A DNA stretch of 64,000 nucleotides from Gnetum montanum (Eukaryota > Streptophyta > Gnetopsida > Gnetales > Gnetaceae): the NCBI GenBank assembly GCA_015680685.1, contig MNCI01010386.1, positions 221,023 to 285,022 of the forward strand, written 5' to 3'. A program made the position numbers and the translations under genes. Shown here piece by piece: positions 12,079-24,035 of the stretch; the first letter of the stretch is position 1; each line of letters opens with the position of its first letter. A model generated the notes under the pieces. It ran no database searches. It was not told the DNA's origin and worked only from the letters and a program-made list of their open reading frames with translations.

Positions 12079-13200
12079 GGTTGGTTGATTATTTAGATTG
12101 AGTTGGCGATGAGTGGCGAGGTACCCCTACACTCAACCATACGAATACGAGTGTTTCATCCATGATCCAATCGAACTCCACAGATGGACTAGTTGTGGTA
12201 TCTAGACAGTTACTTGTAGGTCACAGTTCGCTGTCTTCCCATCTGGACTAGTATTAACTTTGTCACGTATGGTTTAGTCCAGAGTGAGGTGTATGATGTG
12301 TTCCTACACTAATGCTACTCATGGGTATGATGGGAAATAATATTAACTAAGCTAAGAGAGAGAGGGTGAGAGAGAATCTAAGCTAGCTTAAGTGTGATGA
12401 GTATCCATTCCTAAATCCTCCATACACATCTTGGACCTCGTGCACAACTACCACTGGGATTACCAAACATATGGCCTAGGTATGCTACTGGGTTACCAAG
12501 TAGTCACACTTGAATGCTCGTGATTAAGTCGTACTCATTCCATGTTTAATAGGAGTTTAGGGTGAAGAGATATTAACTACGAAAGCAATAAATAACAATA
12601 AAAATTAAATAATTAAGCTAAGTGGATGCTGCAATGATGAAGTAATCTTGATCTTTATTTTCGGTTATGTGCGTGTCCAAGTGTGTCACACTCAAATAAG
12701 GATGCCATACAATTACAATCATCACACTGTGGGCATGCACTGAGAAATAATTCTAACTCTAAGAAGGAAAAAATGCAAGAGTTTGGGTAAGGAACTAAGA
12801 ACTAACTCCAAAACCAAGTGTGCCACCTTTTATTTATAGGCTCACATGGGAACCGTAATATTGCGTACACGATATCGCATGCAGGCCACGATATCGTGAT
12901 TGCGATATTGGGGGTTCAATAATAGGGGTCTGAGATCAGGACCTATCAGACTTGGTATCTTGTATCAGGGTTTTGATAACAGGGGTTCGATAACAGGGTC
13001 CGATAATAGGACTTGACAGATCATGACTCATTAGTTGGCCTTTAACCTAGGCACATTATAGTCAATATTAATAGGGCTCATTAACAACATGATTTGCAAT
13101 AAGGAAAATGGTACAAGAATGAATGGTCAATCATCTAGGTTGACTTTAGAGTTGGTGCATCAATCTAGTAGCATTGCATTTAGTAATCGATCTTATCTAG
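11979..13200 (+). repeat. Three-copy tandem repeat split by a solo LTR
   Basis: Unit 1 is ~11979-12078, unit 2 is 12081-12106 continued at 13039-13128, and unit 3 is 13121-13200. Shared words are TTGGTTAATCTTCTAGGTTG-like starts and CAACCTAGGAGCATT / TAACCTAGGCACATT / CAATCTAGTAGCATT. Units are ~100-115 bp and have diverged. Confidence 0.5.
12107..13033 (-). mobile_element. Solo Athila-like LTR with 5-bp TSD
   Basis: It starts CGATGAGTGGCGAGG (first T changed to C) and ends GACTCATTA (CTCATCA decayed). It is flanked by a perfect GTTGG duplication at 12102-12106 and 13034-13038. It belongs to the subfamily of the 24036-31578 element: same first 50 bases, TATAAATA (sense) at 12831-12838, and the GATATCG palindromes at 12855-12910. 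There is no primer site or internal sequence, so it is a product of LTR-LTR recombination. Confidence 0.9.
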
Positions 13201-13375
13201 GATGATGGTGAGGAGATGAGATCTAGGATAACTATGGGGTTGATACTAGCCAAAACATAACCCAATAGTTGTTTTGGACATGAATGAAGATTTCTAACAC
13301 AAAATTTATTCTTATCTTGATATCCTTTAGGCTTGAGTATTGAAGGAATTGATTATTCCAGATGATCTTTCTCTA

Positions 13376-13449
13376 GCATTCATGGCTAAATGGGTAAAGT
13401 GGTGAACTCATAATTGACAAACTTGTAGGTTCAATTCTTGCTAGATGCA
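13376..13449 (+). pseudogene. trnI-CAU: Decayed copy of plastid trnI-CAU
   Basis: A 73-nt cloverleaf can be drawn. Acceptor GCATTCA pairs with TAGATGC (6 of 7), the D region is GGCTAAATGGG, the anticodon stem GTGAA/TTGAC holds loop CTCATAA (anticodon CAT), the T arm is GTAGG-TTCAATT-CTTGC, and the discriminator is A at 13449. The text matches plastid trnI-CAU, whose CAT anticodon is modified to read AUA, with roughly a dozen differences by eye, several of them C-to-T or G-to-A. The flanks are not recognisably plastid. It is not expected to be functional: acceptor and anticodon stems are mismatched and no CCA or context is kept. Confidence 0.75.
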
Positions 13450-13663
13450 CAAAAAATGCATATATCTAATGTCTGAAAATTATTCTTGGAGAGGTATATA
13501 ACCTAATTACAATAGTATGCATTTCCATATCATCATATAACATGAGGGTTGACCTAAATAGGTGGCATTTTATACCACATGTTCCTGGATAGCTAGTTAA
13601 GTTAGCATCAACCTTATAGTTATTCCAAACATCTAAAGTTGGAAACCTCATGGAAATACTATA

Positions 13664-14150
13664 AAAACCTAGGAAAAATCATGGGTTAATGATAGAAATT
13701 TATGATAATGTTAATTATATTAATTAATAGTTATGTTAATTGATAATTATTGTTGGTTTTAATAATGTACTTTGTAGCATCGACCTCATCTTCCAACTGT
13801 TCTAGGTAGCACCAACCTAATTGGCTCTACTGTGAAGATATTCTAACTCTTCCTACATGTGTTTCATGTAGAACTTAGTTAGAAGGCTCACACGAAAATT
13901 CCTAGTAATGTTGCAGATGCCACTTTGTACTACACCATAAAAGCATTACCTTTTACATAAGGTTTTCAAATAAAGAATTTGAGCATTATTGTTTTTATAA
14001 AGTCATGTTATGGATTCAAAATTACTTATGAATCTCTTGTAACCTATACATCAGGGTTTTGTACCTAATTTGTTTGTATATCATTGCATAGATCTTGTTA
14101 TGTGATTTATTCATTATGATTTATTTAAATATAATTATCGGATTGCAAAA
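13664..14150. repeat. Dispersed repeat, copy B
   Basis: It aligns with 9179-9690 (AAAACCTAGG..AATCATGGG..TAATGATA, then GTTAGAAGGCT and GGTTTTGTACCTAA blocks). The two copies are clearly diverged. Its terminal structure is unclear. Confidence 0.6.
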
Positions 14151-17100
14151 CATGGGAAAAGCTGGTTGAGTGGTTGGTATAGTGGTGTGATTAAGAGAAT
14201 GATGCACCTCAATAAATCAATGCATATCTTGAAATTATCATGTATTGCTAGTTACAAATCTTGAAGCAAAATGATAATACCTCGTAGGAATCTCCTTCAT
14301 ATTTGAAATCAAAGATACAAACTAAAGACTGTAGAAACCACAAATGCTATAAATAGGTATTGGCTCTACATTTGACCTTTTTCATGTGAAACATTTTGAG
14401 TGTAAATTGATGGACTAAATATATTATATGATGTTAACCTTTTTATATTTAAGGCAAGGTAAAATAAAATGTGTTGTTGCACTTATTTTATCTATGTTTC
14501 TATACCTTTTTTCTTAAAAAAAAAAAACACACTTCTAAACAACATGTGGATCCATCCTTCCTCTAGCAACAAACCATTGTATGGGCCATGAAATCTACCT
14601 ATTGCCTTGTTTTCTTTCCCTTTGACTTTCAACCCCTCATGTTTTAGCCCTTTTTCCACCTACCTACTATTCTTTTATTTATTTAACATCTCCTTTTTCT
14701 ATGTGGACGCTAGCTTTACACTATCTTAGTCTTTCAGGTGGACACATAGCACCTTCAATTTTCTTGCTTAAAAACAATGGCAACTAAAAAATAATACAAA
14801 ACCAAATGAACTTTTCTACCTCTACATTTTTTCCCACCCACACATGCACAACCCCCATGGTAGTTGAAAGCTACACACCCAAAACCATATTCAACATTAG
14901 TGTTTTTAAATTTAATTTATTAACAACATTAGTATTCTTTAATTTAATTTATTAACTATATAAAATATATTATGATAAATTTATTTTTCTTTTTCTTTTT
15001 CATTCTTGGTGTTTATTTAAGTTTCCTTTTGTTTTCTCTTGGTTTTGTTATTTTCTAGTCTTTTGACTTAATGTTTTACCATTTTCTTTTATTTTGTTTA
15101 TTCTCTTAATTTTTCTTAGTTTTTCTCTCTTTTTTTTCTTTCTTTTTTACTTTTTTTTTTGTTGCTCACTTAAATAACCAAAATTTTGATCATCAAAAAG
15201 CTTTATCTCATAGTATATTTAATAATTATACCAATGCACTTTCTTTATCCAAGCCAAGTGTCTCGTACCTTAGTTGTGGGAAGAGGTAGAAATCATGTAT
15301 GGATTTTGAATATTTTAATATCACATTTTACATACTTGCACATGTTTCAACATTTACTATGATAATGTTTGACATGTTTGAAACACCACAAAAATTTGCA
15401 TGTTATAACAATCTTCATCATGTAGCTTTCACCCTATGAAACCCACGGTAAGACTTCATTGTAAATGTGAAAATTGTAACCTACAATGGGAAATTTCACA
15501 TAATTTATACTTTTGGGGCTGAAAAATGCCACATACGTGGTCAAAGCCTCATTCCATAGGTTAAAAAAGTCACCTAGTTTCTATATTTGGGCTCGGAGGG
15601 GTCAAAAATGCCTTTTGGAGTGACAAAAAAGGCAATTTGATGGGTTTTAGAAAAAAAGAAAAAAACTTAAAGATGAGATAGTGGAGATATGAGCACCAAA
15701 TTTTTTCTTGTACTACTAGCTCATACAAATTGATAGCATTACCTTCCTAGAATAGAAATCTTTTGTGTTGCTCATATTTACTAAGAAGACAAGTTATGTT
15801 TATGCCCCTTCAAATTGGTAATTTTAGCATTGAGGATGATAAGTCTAAGATCAATTCACTGGGTTACTTAAGAAGACCAAGCAAGTGTATGTTTATAAGA
15901 TAAATTGTTACGCTATTATAGCTATAGTGTCTTTGAAGTTCTAAAAGCCACTCTTAGAGGAAACTCTAGTAATGTTAATGTTTCTTTTAATTAGGTCTCA
16001 ATTCAAGGGTCAAAAATTTATTTAACATGATAGAACATTAGTATGTTTATTGTGCATATGCATTAAAATGTATGGATTTAGTTATTTAGTGCAACCAAAT
16101 GAATTGAAGATAGGTTTTCGATAACATAAAATTTAGGAATCTACCCTACATACATGTAACAAGGAAAGGAAACCAAACTAGATTGTTGGACTTCTAGATG
16201 ATTTTTTAGCACTTTACTAAATCTAGATTTATTAATAATTACATTAGGAAATAATTAAAATTAAATGGCATTGGAAGTCATAGTAAGGGAACTTGGAGAT
16301 TTATGATTACTAGTTGGGTAAGTAGTGGTAAAGGGAACTAGTAGAAGATACCTTATGAAGCGTGGTGAATGCCCTCACACTTCAATGAGCTAATTGAATT
16401 ATTGCTAGGACTTGGTGATGTTGCATTTCCCTTCTCTTCATTGATTCATTTAAATTTCTCATTTCTTTCTTGTTGTATGCAGAAAGTTGTCCAAGATGAA
16501 GTAGAGAATGAGATTTGGTCATCTATATGATAGAATTGCATTTAATACTAATATCTCACCAATTTTTGAGAATCCATAGGTGTCTTATTGATAAGATTTG
16601 CAAGGGAAAGAAGATAGGAGCATACTATGGGGAGGACCCACTTGCAAGATTTTGGTGGCTTAACATTATGAGCAAGTAAGATTGATGTCTAATTTTCTAC
16701 AAGATGACAGTGACTGCATTACATAAAACACTTGATTGATCTCACACATGGGTCATGGCAACTCTATAGATCTTATCAATTGACTAGGATATTTCACTTC
16801 TTATCAATTTTAATTATCTATGAAGTTAAATTTTCATTTATTAAAATATTTAATAAATTAGTTCTAGTTAATCCCCATGAATTTAAGTTTCCTCTATCTT
16901 CTTTCATTTCTAAAATAATGGGATTCATGTTTAGCTTTATTTTTGCATTCAATGATAAGGGGCATAATGGTTAAATATTTTATCAAAAAATTTTTATACA
17001 TACCTAGTATAGATCATTTTAGGAATTTTAGTGACCAAGGTAGTAGTTTTTAGTTTCTTTTTACTTAATTTTATTTAATTTTTTAAGGTGTTATTTTTAC

Positions 17101-19020
17101 CTTTTGTAGTGCTTGTTAAAGAATTTTTGTGTGGTATTTTCACTTTTTAAGAAAACCCCTCATTTTCACACGTGTGTCACTACATGGGCCAGATGTGTTC
17201 CAAATTTTTAAAAAATATGTATAATGAAAAGAAAAATATATATAAGATACTAACTAAAGTAATTTTAGATAGCTAAAAAATTACTTGGTTATCTTGACTT
17301 CATAATGAATTAGCTAAAAAATTTATATTTTTGGAAAGCTTAGGAATTTCTCTATAATTTGAAAATAAGAAGTACTATAAAATATATCCAAAAGATGAGG
17401 TTGTATTACATTCTTTCCAACCTATGAAAAATTGCAATAATTCTAGTAGTGAAACTTTGAGAGATAATAACTCAAAAATTATTGAGATTCTAATGCCAAA
17501 ATTTGAAATGAACCTTTCAATGGTATTAACTTTAAACTAAATTTTGAATCTCATCAAATAGTTATGATATGAGGGAGAAATGATCCAATCATTGGCTATT
17601 ATTCATTCTAATAAAATTTTAGGACTTTGAAAATTTGCCAAATCTTAGAGAAAATATTTTCTAAATTTTAATAGATAATGATGTAAAATTTTATCTAAAT
17701 GCAACCACTTGTTTTATCTTTCAATTAAATCTAGAATCATTGAAAACTATTGTAAAATGACTAAGATATGATTGAAATAGTGAATGTATCCAATTCTAAC
17801 TATTCAACTTCCAAGATTAAGTAAATAATGATGAATGATGCTAATGAATATTGATAAATTGATGTATTAATGAAAGATTCATGAATTGATGATGAACTAG
17901 TGAAATTTGTACTAAAAGCCTTTACCAACTTTCCCTTGTGAGAAAACATCCATGAATGTATAATGACAATGTTTAACACTCGTGACTTCTTGCAAGATGA
18001 GCCAATGTAATGTTTGTATATTGTGTGTTGTTCTATTTTTCTGACTATGCATACCCTCTATTTTAAATGAACTTTATGATGTTGCACATGACTAATTTTT
18101 ATTTTTTGGTTTTGATGCGCTATAGAAATGCCTAGAGCTTTTTGTTTGATCTAGGTGTTCATCTATTTTATTGGACAATATTCTACCCTCCAAGATGATA
18201 CTACTATTGTACTTTTTGATTTGGGGGTTCATCCCTCTTGTTATATAAATAACCATATTTTTCCTCAAAAAACTAATAATTGTACAAATAAATTAATGTT
18301 TTAAAAAATATATTTTTAAAACGTTTCTTTTTCTATGTGGTATTTTTCATCTATTGCTTGATTTTTCCAAAAACCAAGTTATTTCTTAATATTCTAATGC
18401 TCTTTAAAATTCAATCTCATGTGGCTTTGGTTGCCACAAGCTTCATTCTTTATGGTAAAGTGTATTCTTCTTGTCCAAGCTAGGTGTCTCATATCTTAGT
18501 TGTGAGGAAAAAATGAGAAAAAATTAATTCTAATTTTAAAAAATTGTATTTATAAGTTAGCATGAGTTGGAATCTACAATGTGAAAATGTTTTACATGTT
18601 ATGCTTGGATTTTATTCTTTTCATTGTATTTTTGATAGTTTTTTTGATAGATGTATAGAATCTTGAAAAGCTTACATGATTTTTTAGCATTTTTCACAGT
18701 GAATTAAGTTCCAAAAATTATATTTCATTCAGCAAAGGTCATAACTAGATAAACTCAATAAATCTTAAGTGTTCATGGAAGAATTAGCTAAAAGCTAAAA
18801 ATGGTTTAGGGACACCTCTTTTGATTCCCTTCCTCTACCCTACATGCTAAGTGTAGTTTTGTGTTGATTTGGGTGAGGATGATTCTTAGATGTTTTCGCA
18901 TGTTTTGGGGTGTTTTTGGCTTATTCTAATGAGTTTAGGAGGTTCTGAGATCTATGTAGACTTGTTTGGAGGCATTTGAAGGCTCTTGCCATTAAAATGA
19001 ATAGTTTTATTTTTGGCATA
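14151..19020. other. Long unassigned AT-rich stretch
   Basis: No gene or transposon domain could be supported. It holds a pyrimidine-rich tract with long T runs at about 14970-15165. A short pair of similar sequences lies at 15236-15310 and 18458-18530; both contain a TCCAAGC..GTGTCTC block followed by CTTAGTTGTG. The short frame at 16732-16974 has no family resemblance. Confidence 0.4.
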
Positions 19021-19028
19021 TTTAGAAG

Positions 19029-19169
19029 AGATGTATCCCTAGAAAGATAGATGTCTCCATTGAAGTGTAGATATCTCAAGTCCAAAGGAGATGGTTACCA
19101 AAAATAGTAGATGTCTCTCTCAAGAGTAGGGCTTTCACAAGAGATGTCTACATGAAGCCAAAGACATCT
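19029..19169 (+). repeat. 20-bp phased AGACGTCT-derived array
   Basis: AGATGTCT-like octamers begin at 19029, 19049, 19069, 19089 and 19109, then at 19142 and 19162 (the last as AGACATCT). The pitch is exactly 20 bp within each run. It is the same design as the array in the copia LTRs at 37177-37461 and 41635-41933, but the flanking sequence is not alike. Confidence 0.8.
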
Positions 19170-19870
19170 ATTTTGGCAAGGAAAGAAAACTCTAACATGG
19201 TGTTTGGGATGGGGAAACTTCTAAAAAAATCCATCCTAATTTGAAAAACAACCAAAGCAAGATGGAAATAGCCGAAGAAAAATGGAAATAGCTGGAGAAC
19301 CTCAAGTTGAGTTGAGGAAAGGTTTCTATGATTCCTATCTTCTGGTTACTTATAAATATTGATGTAATTCACTAGTGTAAGGGCCGAAGTATGAAGTGCC
19401 ACAGTGCCGAGGGTTGTAATGCCAATTGCCAAAGTGCCAAGGGCCAAAGTACAAATGTTGAAGGCCAAACATCCCTAGAGGGCAAGAAAGAGATCTTGTG
19501 CAAGAAGAGAGCTTGTGCTAAGAAGTTGAGTGTGAAAGGCAAGGGAGAGCACTTGGGAGAGGTTAGGAGAATCTCTTATAAGTGTCTTGTCTTGAGTTTG
19601 GACTCCATTGTGAGCTATTGAGGATTAAGAGAGGATAAGTGTGGCCTCTAAGATCCTTGGGCAAGTTGTGAGTTGAGGTTGTCTCCTCATCTTTGATGTG
19701 TTTTCTATGTATTTTAAGAATTATCTTAATACAAGGGAGATTTTTTCCATTTTATTATGTTATTCTTATTTTCTAAGCTATATCTACTTGGAAGTTGTGG
19801 ATTGGGTCCTATTGGAGTTTATTAAGGTGCAACCCTTGCACCAAAAACGACTAAAATCACATGTTGAAAT
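19170..19870 (+). repeat. LTR-like block downstream of the phased array
   Basis: It has TATAAATA at 19351-19358 and a G-rich stretch of repeated AGTGCCA / AGTGCCGAGGG / GGGCCAAAGT words at 19396-19455. It ends near a TTGCACCAAAA block. Its 19500-19860 part reappears inverted at 23214-23560. The terminal bases and TSD were not found, so limits are approximate. The 76-codon frame at 19391-19621 lies wholly inside and is not considered a gene. Confidence 0.5.
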
Positions 19871-21429
19871 AGATTAGGATGCACCTTCTTAAGTAATAAG
19901 ATCCAAAGGTCACTAATCTTTCTCTAAAGTATCAAGTTTAAAACATGCATAGTAATGACCACTAGAAATGAAGCTAAATGTTCCATTGGCAAATCCCATT
20001 GATTCAAAAACTTGATGCAAGATCAAGGTAGGATTGTTTAAATGATGATGAAGAGCTTAGAAGAGTAATTTCAAAGAAATTTGTGATACTCTCACTACAC
20101 ATCAAGTATTCTAGGAGTTTTTTCTTGAGATGGCAAATTGATGTTATATATGGTATCATATGTTATTGTAAGTTCTCAATGTCACCCATAAGTAAAGTCA
20201 TGGATAGTCTAATTTTTATTGTTGTAAGTTAAGAAACAAATTAATTCAATCCTAAGGGAATGATGAGATATATAGTAGTAGTTTTGTATCTCTATGTAAG
20301 CCTATATACATCATTGATGCTACCTTACCTAGTGTGCTATCTTACCCTGTGTGTTGCCTTACCTCATCACTGCCTCACACTTCTATAACAAATATGAAAA
20401 CTATAAATATCAAAAGGAGAGATCTCAAATGGAACATTCATTTTAAAAATTTTCTTTTGCATTTTCTTGATAAAATATTTCTCCTCATTCCTTGGGTAAG
20501 TATGTCATTTATTTCTTTTCGTATTTTTGAGTCATTATTCTATTGTGTAGCAAGACTCTATCAGAGTGCTACTATACTTTTGTAGTCCAAAATCATTTGA
20601 TTAATGTGAAGTTAAGTGTTTACGTAATGAATAAAGCTCACTTTGATTTCCTTAAAATTTTTAATTTAATTGAATCTTTACATTAATATCTTAAAAATGA
20701 ATTTCTTTATTAAATTTGAAAAGTATAACAAATTAATTTAACCCCTTCAAATAGATTAGTATAGTTATGTAAATCTTTATGATGATTTATCCTTCCTTGA
20801 GAAGGTCATACTTGTTTGGAGTGATGTTAGGCAATCAAGAGTATGATTGAGGAGATTTTATGACTTATGTGTATTGGTGTCATAGTTGTTCCATAAGGGA
20901 TTGTATCATAGTTTACACATGTTAGATTTCCATGTTGTACCTATTTTATAAAGGATTATGATGTGAATGTATATTTTATTTCCTTTTCATGTGTGAACAT
21001 TGCACTTATATTGTAAGAGATTACAACAAGTTTTAAATATTATTTTATTATTTATATTTATAAAATACATAAAATTATAAAAATTTCATTTTCCTACCAT
21101 AGTAATATGGATTCCTTTACTTGATTCATATGTATTATAATAATTTTATTTATTAAATACAATAATATATAGAAGTAAACTTTGCAATTCATTATCTCAT
21201 CATCTACAATGTTTATGATTGGTTCACTATGCATATTGTTAATAGAACTCTTGTGGACTTAGCCAAGAGGAGCCTCTATCAACAAGTTACTATAAATATT
21301 ACTTATTTTTTTCCAAGACTATGTTGGACTGATCATTAACAAGTTGGTCTATCAAAACATAAATCATTTCTCTATGTCCTGCATCTTTGTTTTGATTGTT
21401 TGTCATTCTATATTGGCTGAATACTAAAG
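19871..21429. other. Unassigned stretch
   Basis: AT-rich, with no supported coding content. Short runs of duplicated words occur at 20320-20380 (TACCTAGTGTG / TACCCTGTGTG). Confidence 0.35.
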
Positions 21430-22506
21430 TTTGAACAATCTTGCTTCTAGTTACTTTAATTGGACACTCTCACTACTTGTGTTTAGGCTTTTCACATGTG
21501 CAACAATTTGGGTACTCAAACCTCTATTGGTCCAATTATTTGCAAGTAAAGCATTTGTTCTTATTGAGGTTCTTCATTTCTCCAAAATTTCTAGCTTTCT
21601 TAGAGCCTCTAGACTTGATCATAGATTAGCTTTGTCCTAAAGTTCCAACTATCTTACTTCTAATTACTCTAGTTGGATACTTCTACTACTTGTATCTAAG
21701 CTTACCACATGCATGATAATTTGGACACTCAAACCTATGCTATCCTAGTTTGTTAGTAAAGGATTTATCATCATTGGAGTTCTTCCTTTCTTTAAACTTT
21801 TTTACTTACTTAGAGCCTCTAGGATTGATCATAGGTTGATTCTTCCTCTTACCAAGGTCCTACTTCTTATTGTTGTCTAGACCCATACTTCTCTCTATTG
21901 CTAGTGCCTTGGTGAGAATTAACTCATACTCTATCAAACTAAAGGGAACCAAGGCTATACAAATGGACTCAATTATTTCATCAATTAAGTAATGGATAAT
22001 TTATTCTTCATTATCTTGTAGTTAAGGAGAAAATTTACCTAGCTAGAAAAACTTAGCATATACTATAAAATAATGAGGTTACCTTGCTCTTAGTTAGCTA
22101 GTTCCTTGGCCTTGGTCCTTTTGAATTTCTTAGACTCATATCTCTTTTACAATATCCTAACAAATTCAACCCATTCTACTTTTACATTTTTCCATTCTCT
22201 GGCAACTCTAGTTGTTTGCCACTAGTGATTAGCTATATCTTTAAGTTTATAGGCATCCAATTGATTTCACTACATCATAGCATAATCCATAAGCTAAAAT
22301 TCTTCTTCTATCTCTCTTAGCCATCTCCAACCTACTACAAGGTCCTCAATTCCATCAAAAGTTGATGGTTGAAAATGCCTAAATTATTCCATGATCAATT
22401 ACCTAATGGATCTCCTACCACCAAATGCATTACAATTGTTCTATCCACTGATAGTTGAATTTGACTAATATTGACTTTTCAAATATGTAAACATCTCTCA
22501 TATTAA
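21430..22506 (-). pseudogene. Ty3/gypsy gag relic with duplicated zinc-knuckle unit
   Basis: The sense strand starts near the ATG complement at ~22504 and shows a gag core: a FDGIEDLVVGWRWLREIEEEF block near 22290-22370, then WKNVKVEWVEFVRIL and KRYESKKFKRTKA blocks. The first block fits the gag pattern of an early F-x-G followed by a WL-x-x-IE-x-x-F helix. Downstream come two knuckle-like units, RFECPNYHACGKLRYK and RFEYPNCCTCEKPKHK, about 210 bp apart within a tandem duplication. Protease, RT and integrase do not follow. The frame has many stops. The inverted LTR-like block at 23214-23560 lies upstream in the right orientation to be its 5' LTR; that link is inference. Confidence 0.6.
21431..21850 (-). 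repeat. Two-copy ~210-bp tandem duplication in gag
   Basis: CTTGCTTCTAGTTACT (21441) recurs as CTTACTTCTAATTACT (~21651), and GAGCCTCTAGACTTGATCAT (~21604) recurs ~210 bp on as GAGCCTCTAGGATTGATCAT. The period is close to 210 bp (70 codons), so the frame is kept. Confidence 0.7.
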
Positions 22507-23213
22507 GTCATTCTATGAGACTTCATTGTTGAGTTGTTCAAGATTTTTTATATTCAAGATCTCAATTGTGCTTCTTAGTGGCATTCCTACATTACAAATC
22601 TAGGAATTATGATTAAACTTATCTTTCCTACTAAAATGTACCACCCTACTAACTAGGCTTAGGCTAAAAATATGCTAAGATAACAATAATTCCCAACTTA
22701 ATAAGAATTGAGAATGTAAAGAAATATATAATAAGCATAGTAATAAGCAACCATAAAATAGGTACAAAGGGGCACAAAAATATAAACAAATTAAATCAAA
22801 AATTATATTACCAATAGCCCCTTATATACAAAACCTAACTTGGTCACTAAGCAATGATAGTGTGATGCCTTATTACCTAAGTAAAAGATCCAATAAATTG
22901 AAATTTAATAATAGTGGAATAAAAACATGATAATTATGCCTAATACATCTAGGCATTGGGTTACTAATATTAGAATAAAACTATATATCAAAATGTTAAT
23001 AATTAAACTAATATTGCTAAATAAATAACTAAAATAAATATTAGGCCTACACTACAAAATATAATAATATAAAGTTCACACAATGCCATCAACCAAATAA
23101 TTGTACATGTCTAAAATACTAGTTAAACATTACAACTTAGAAAATATATTTTATAACCAACTTAACCTCTCCTAGAAAATACATAAAAATCTAATCTAAG
23201 CATTAGCTTTTGG

Positions 23214-23560
23214 TGTAGAGCCTACCTCAATAGACCTTAAAAGGACCCATCTCAAAAGTTTTCTAAGAAAATTAAGCTTAGCAAACAAGAACAACACAAA
23301 GAAATGAAGAAAATTCTCCCTTCTATTAATATAACTCTTAAAATGTAGATAAATAGATAAAGATTGACAAGCCAAGCATAATTCATAACTCTCCCAAGGA
23401 TCTTAGAGGTCACACATATCCCCTCTCAATCCTCAATTGCTCGTTCTTGAGGCATCAAATCAAAATAAGATACTTATAAGAGATTTTCTTAACCTCTCTT
23501 AAGTGCTCTCCCTTATCTCTTACTCAAATGAATATAATGTCCTAGGACAAGCTCTTCCTA
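23214..23560 (-). repeat. LTR-like block, inverted copy of 19500-19860
   Basis: The reverse complement shares AGGGAGAGCACTT..GAGAGG, CTTATAAGAGA, TAAGATCC/AAGGATCTTAGAGG and the terminal CACCAAAA with 19500-19860. It lacks the 20-bp phased array. The stretch 23561-24030 to its right shows nothing I can name. Confidence 0.5.
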
Positions 23561-24035
23561 ATTTGTCCTCATGCTTTAGCATGCTTCCTTCATTTGAGCA
23601 TCTCCTTGGAATTCTTTCCTTGCATCCTCATGATGACTCAAACCTGCACAAAATCAACATAAGAATCCACAAAAATAATTGTTCGCACTAACTCATGAAG
23701 AAGGCCTCCTTGTGCATTGCACAAATACTAATCACATTACTCCATCTTTTACCAAATTATCTTTATTATTCTTCCAAGATTTCCTTACCAATAGAAATTT
23801 CAACCCAGCACTTACAAAATTATCTAAAATAATTAAACAACATACTACTACCATCAACACCCAAAATTGAATAGTAGTAAAAATAACCTAGAGCAGGCTC
23901 ACTTCATTTTACTTTAGCCCTTCAAACACAATCAAATCCATAATGTAGAAGATAATTCAATTACTAGAAAAATAAGAAAACTAGCTATCTTCAATCAATT
24001 CAAGAAGATTATAATTACAATGTTTCCACAACCCA

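Noticed and set aside
13376-13449. Functional nuclear tRNA gene
   Set aside because: Mismatches in the acceptor and anticodon stems and a match to plastid trnI-CAU point to a decayed organelle copy.
9179-14150. Repeats A and B as the two LTRs of one element
   Set aside because: The space between holds an unrelated LTR-like block, a tandem repeat and the trnI relic, with no primer site or tract next to either copy.
16732-16974. 80-codon frame in unassigned DNA
   Set aside because: Phe/Ile-rich, as expected from AT-rich sequence. No motif and no supporting context.
19391-19621. 76-codon Cys/Lys-rich frame
   Set aside because: It lies inside an LTR-like block after a TATA box. No homologous frame is kept in the inverted copy at 23214-23560.
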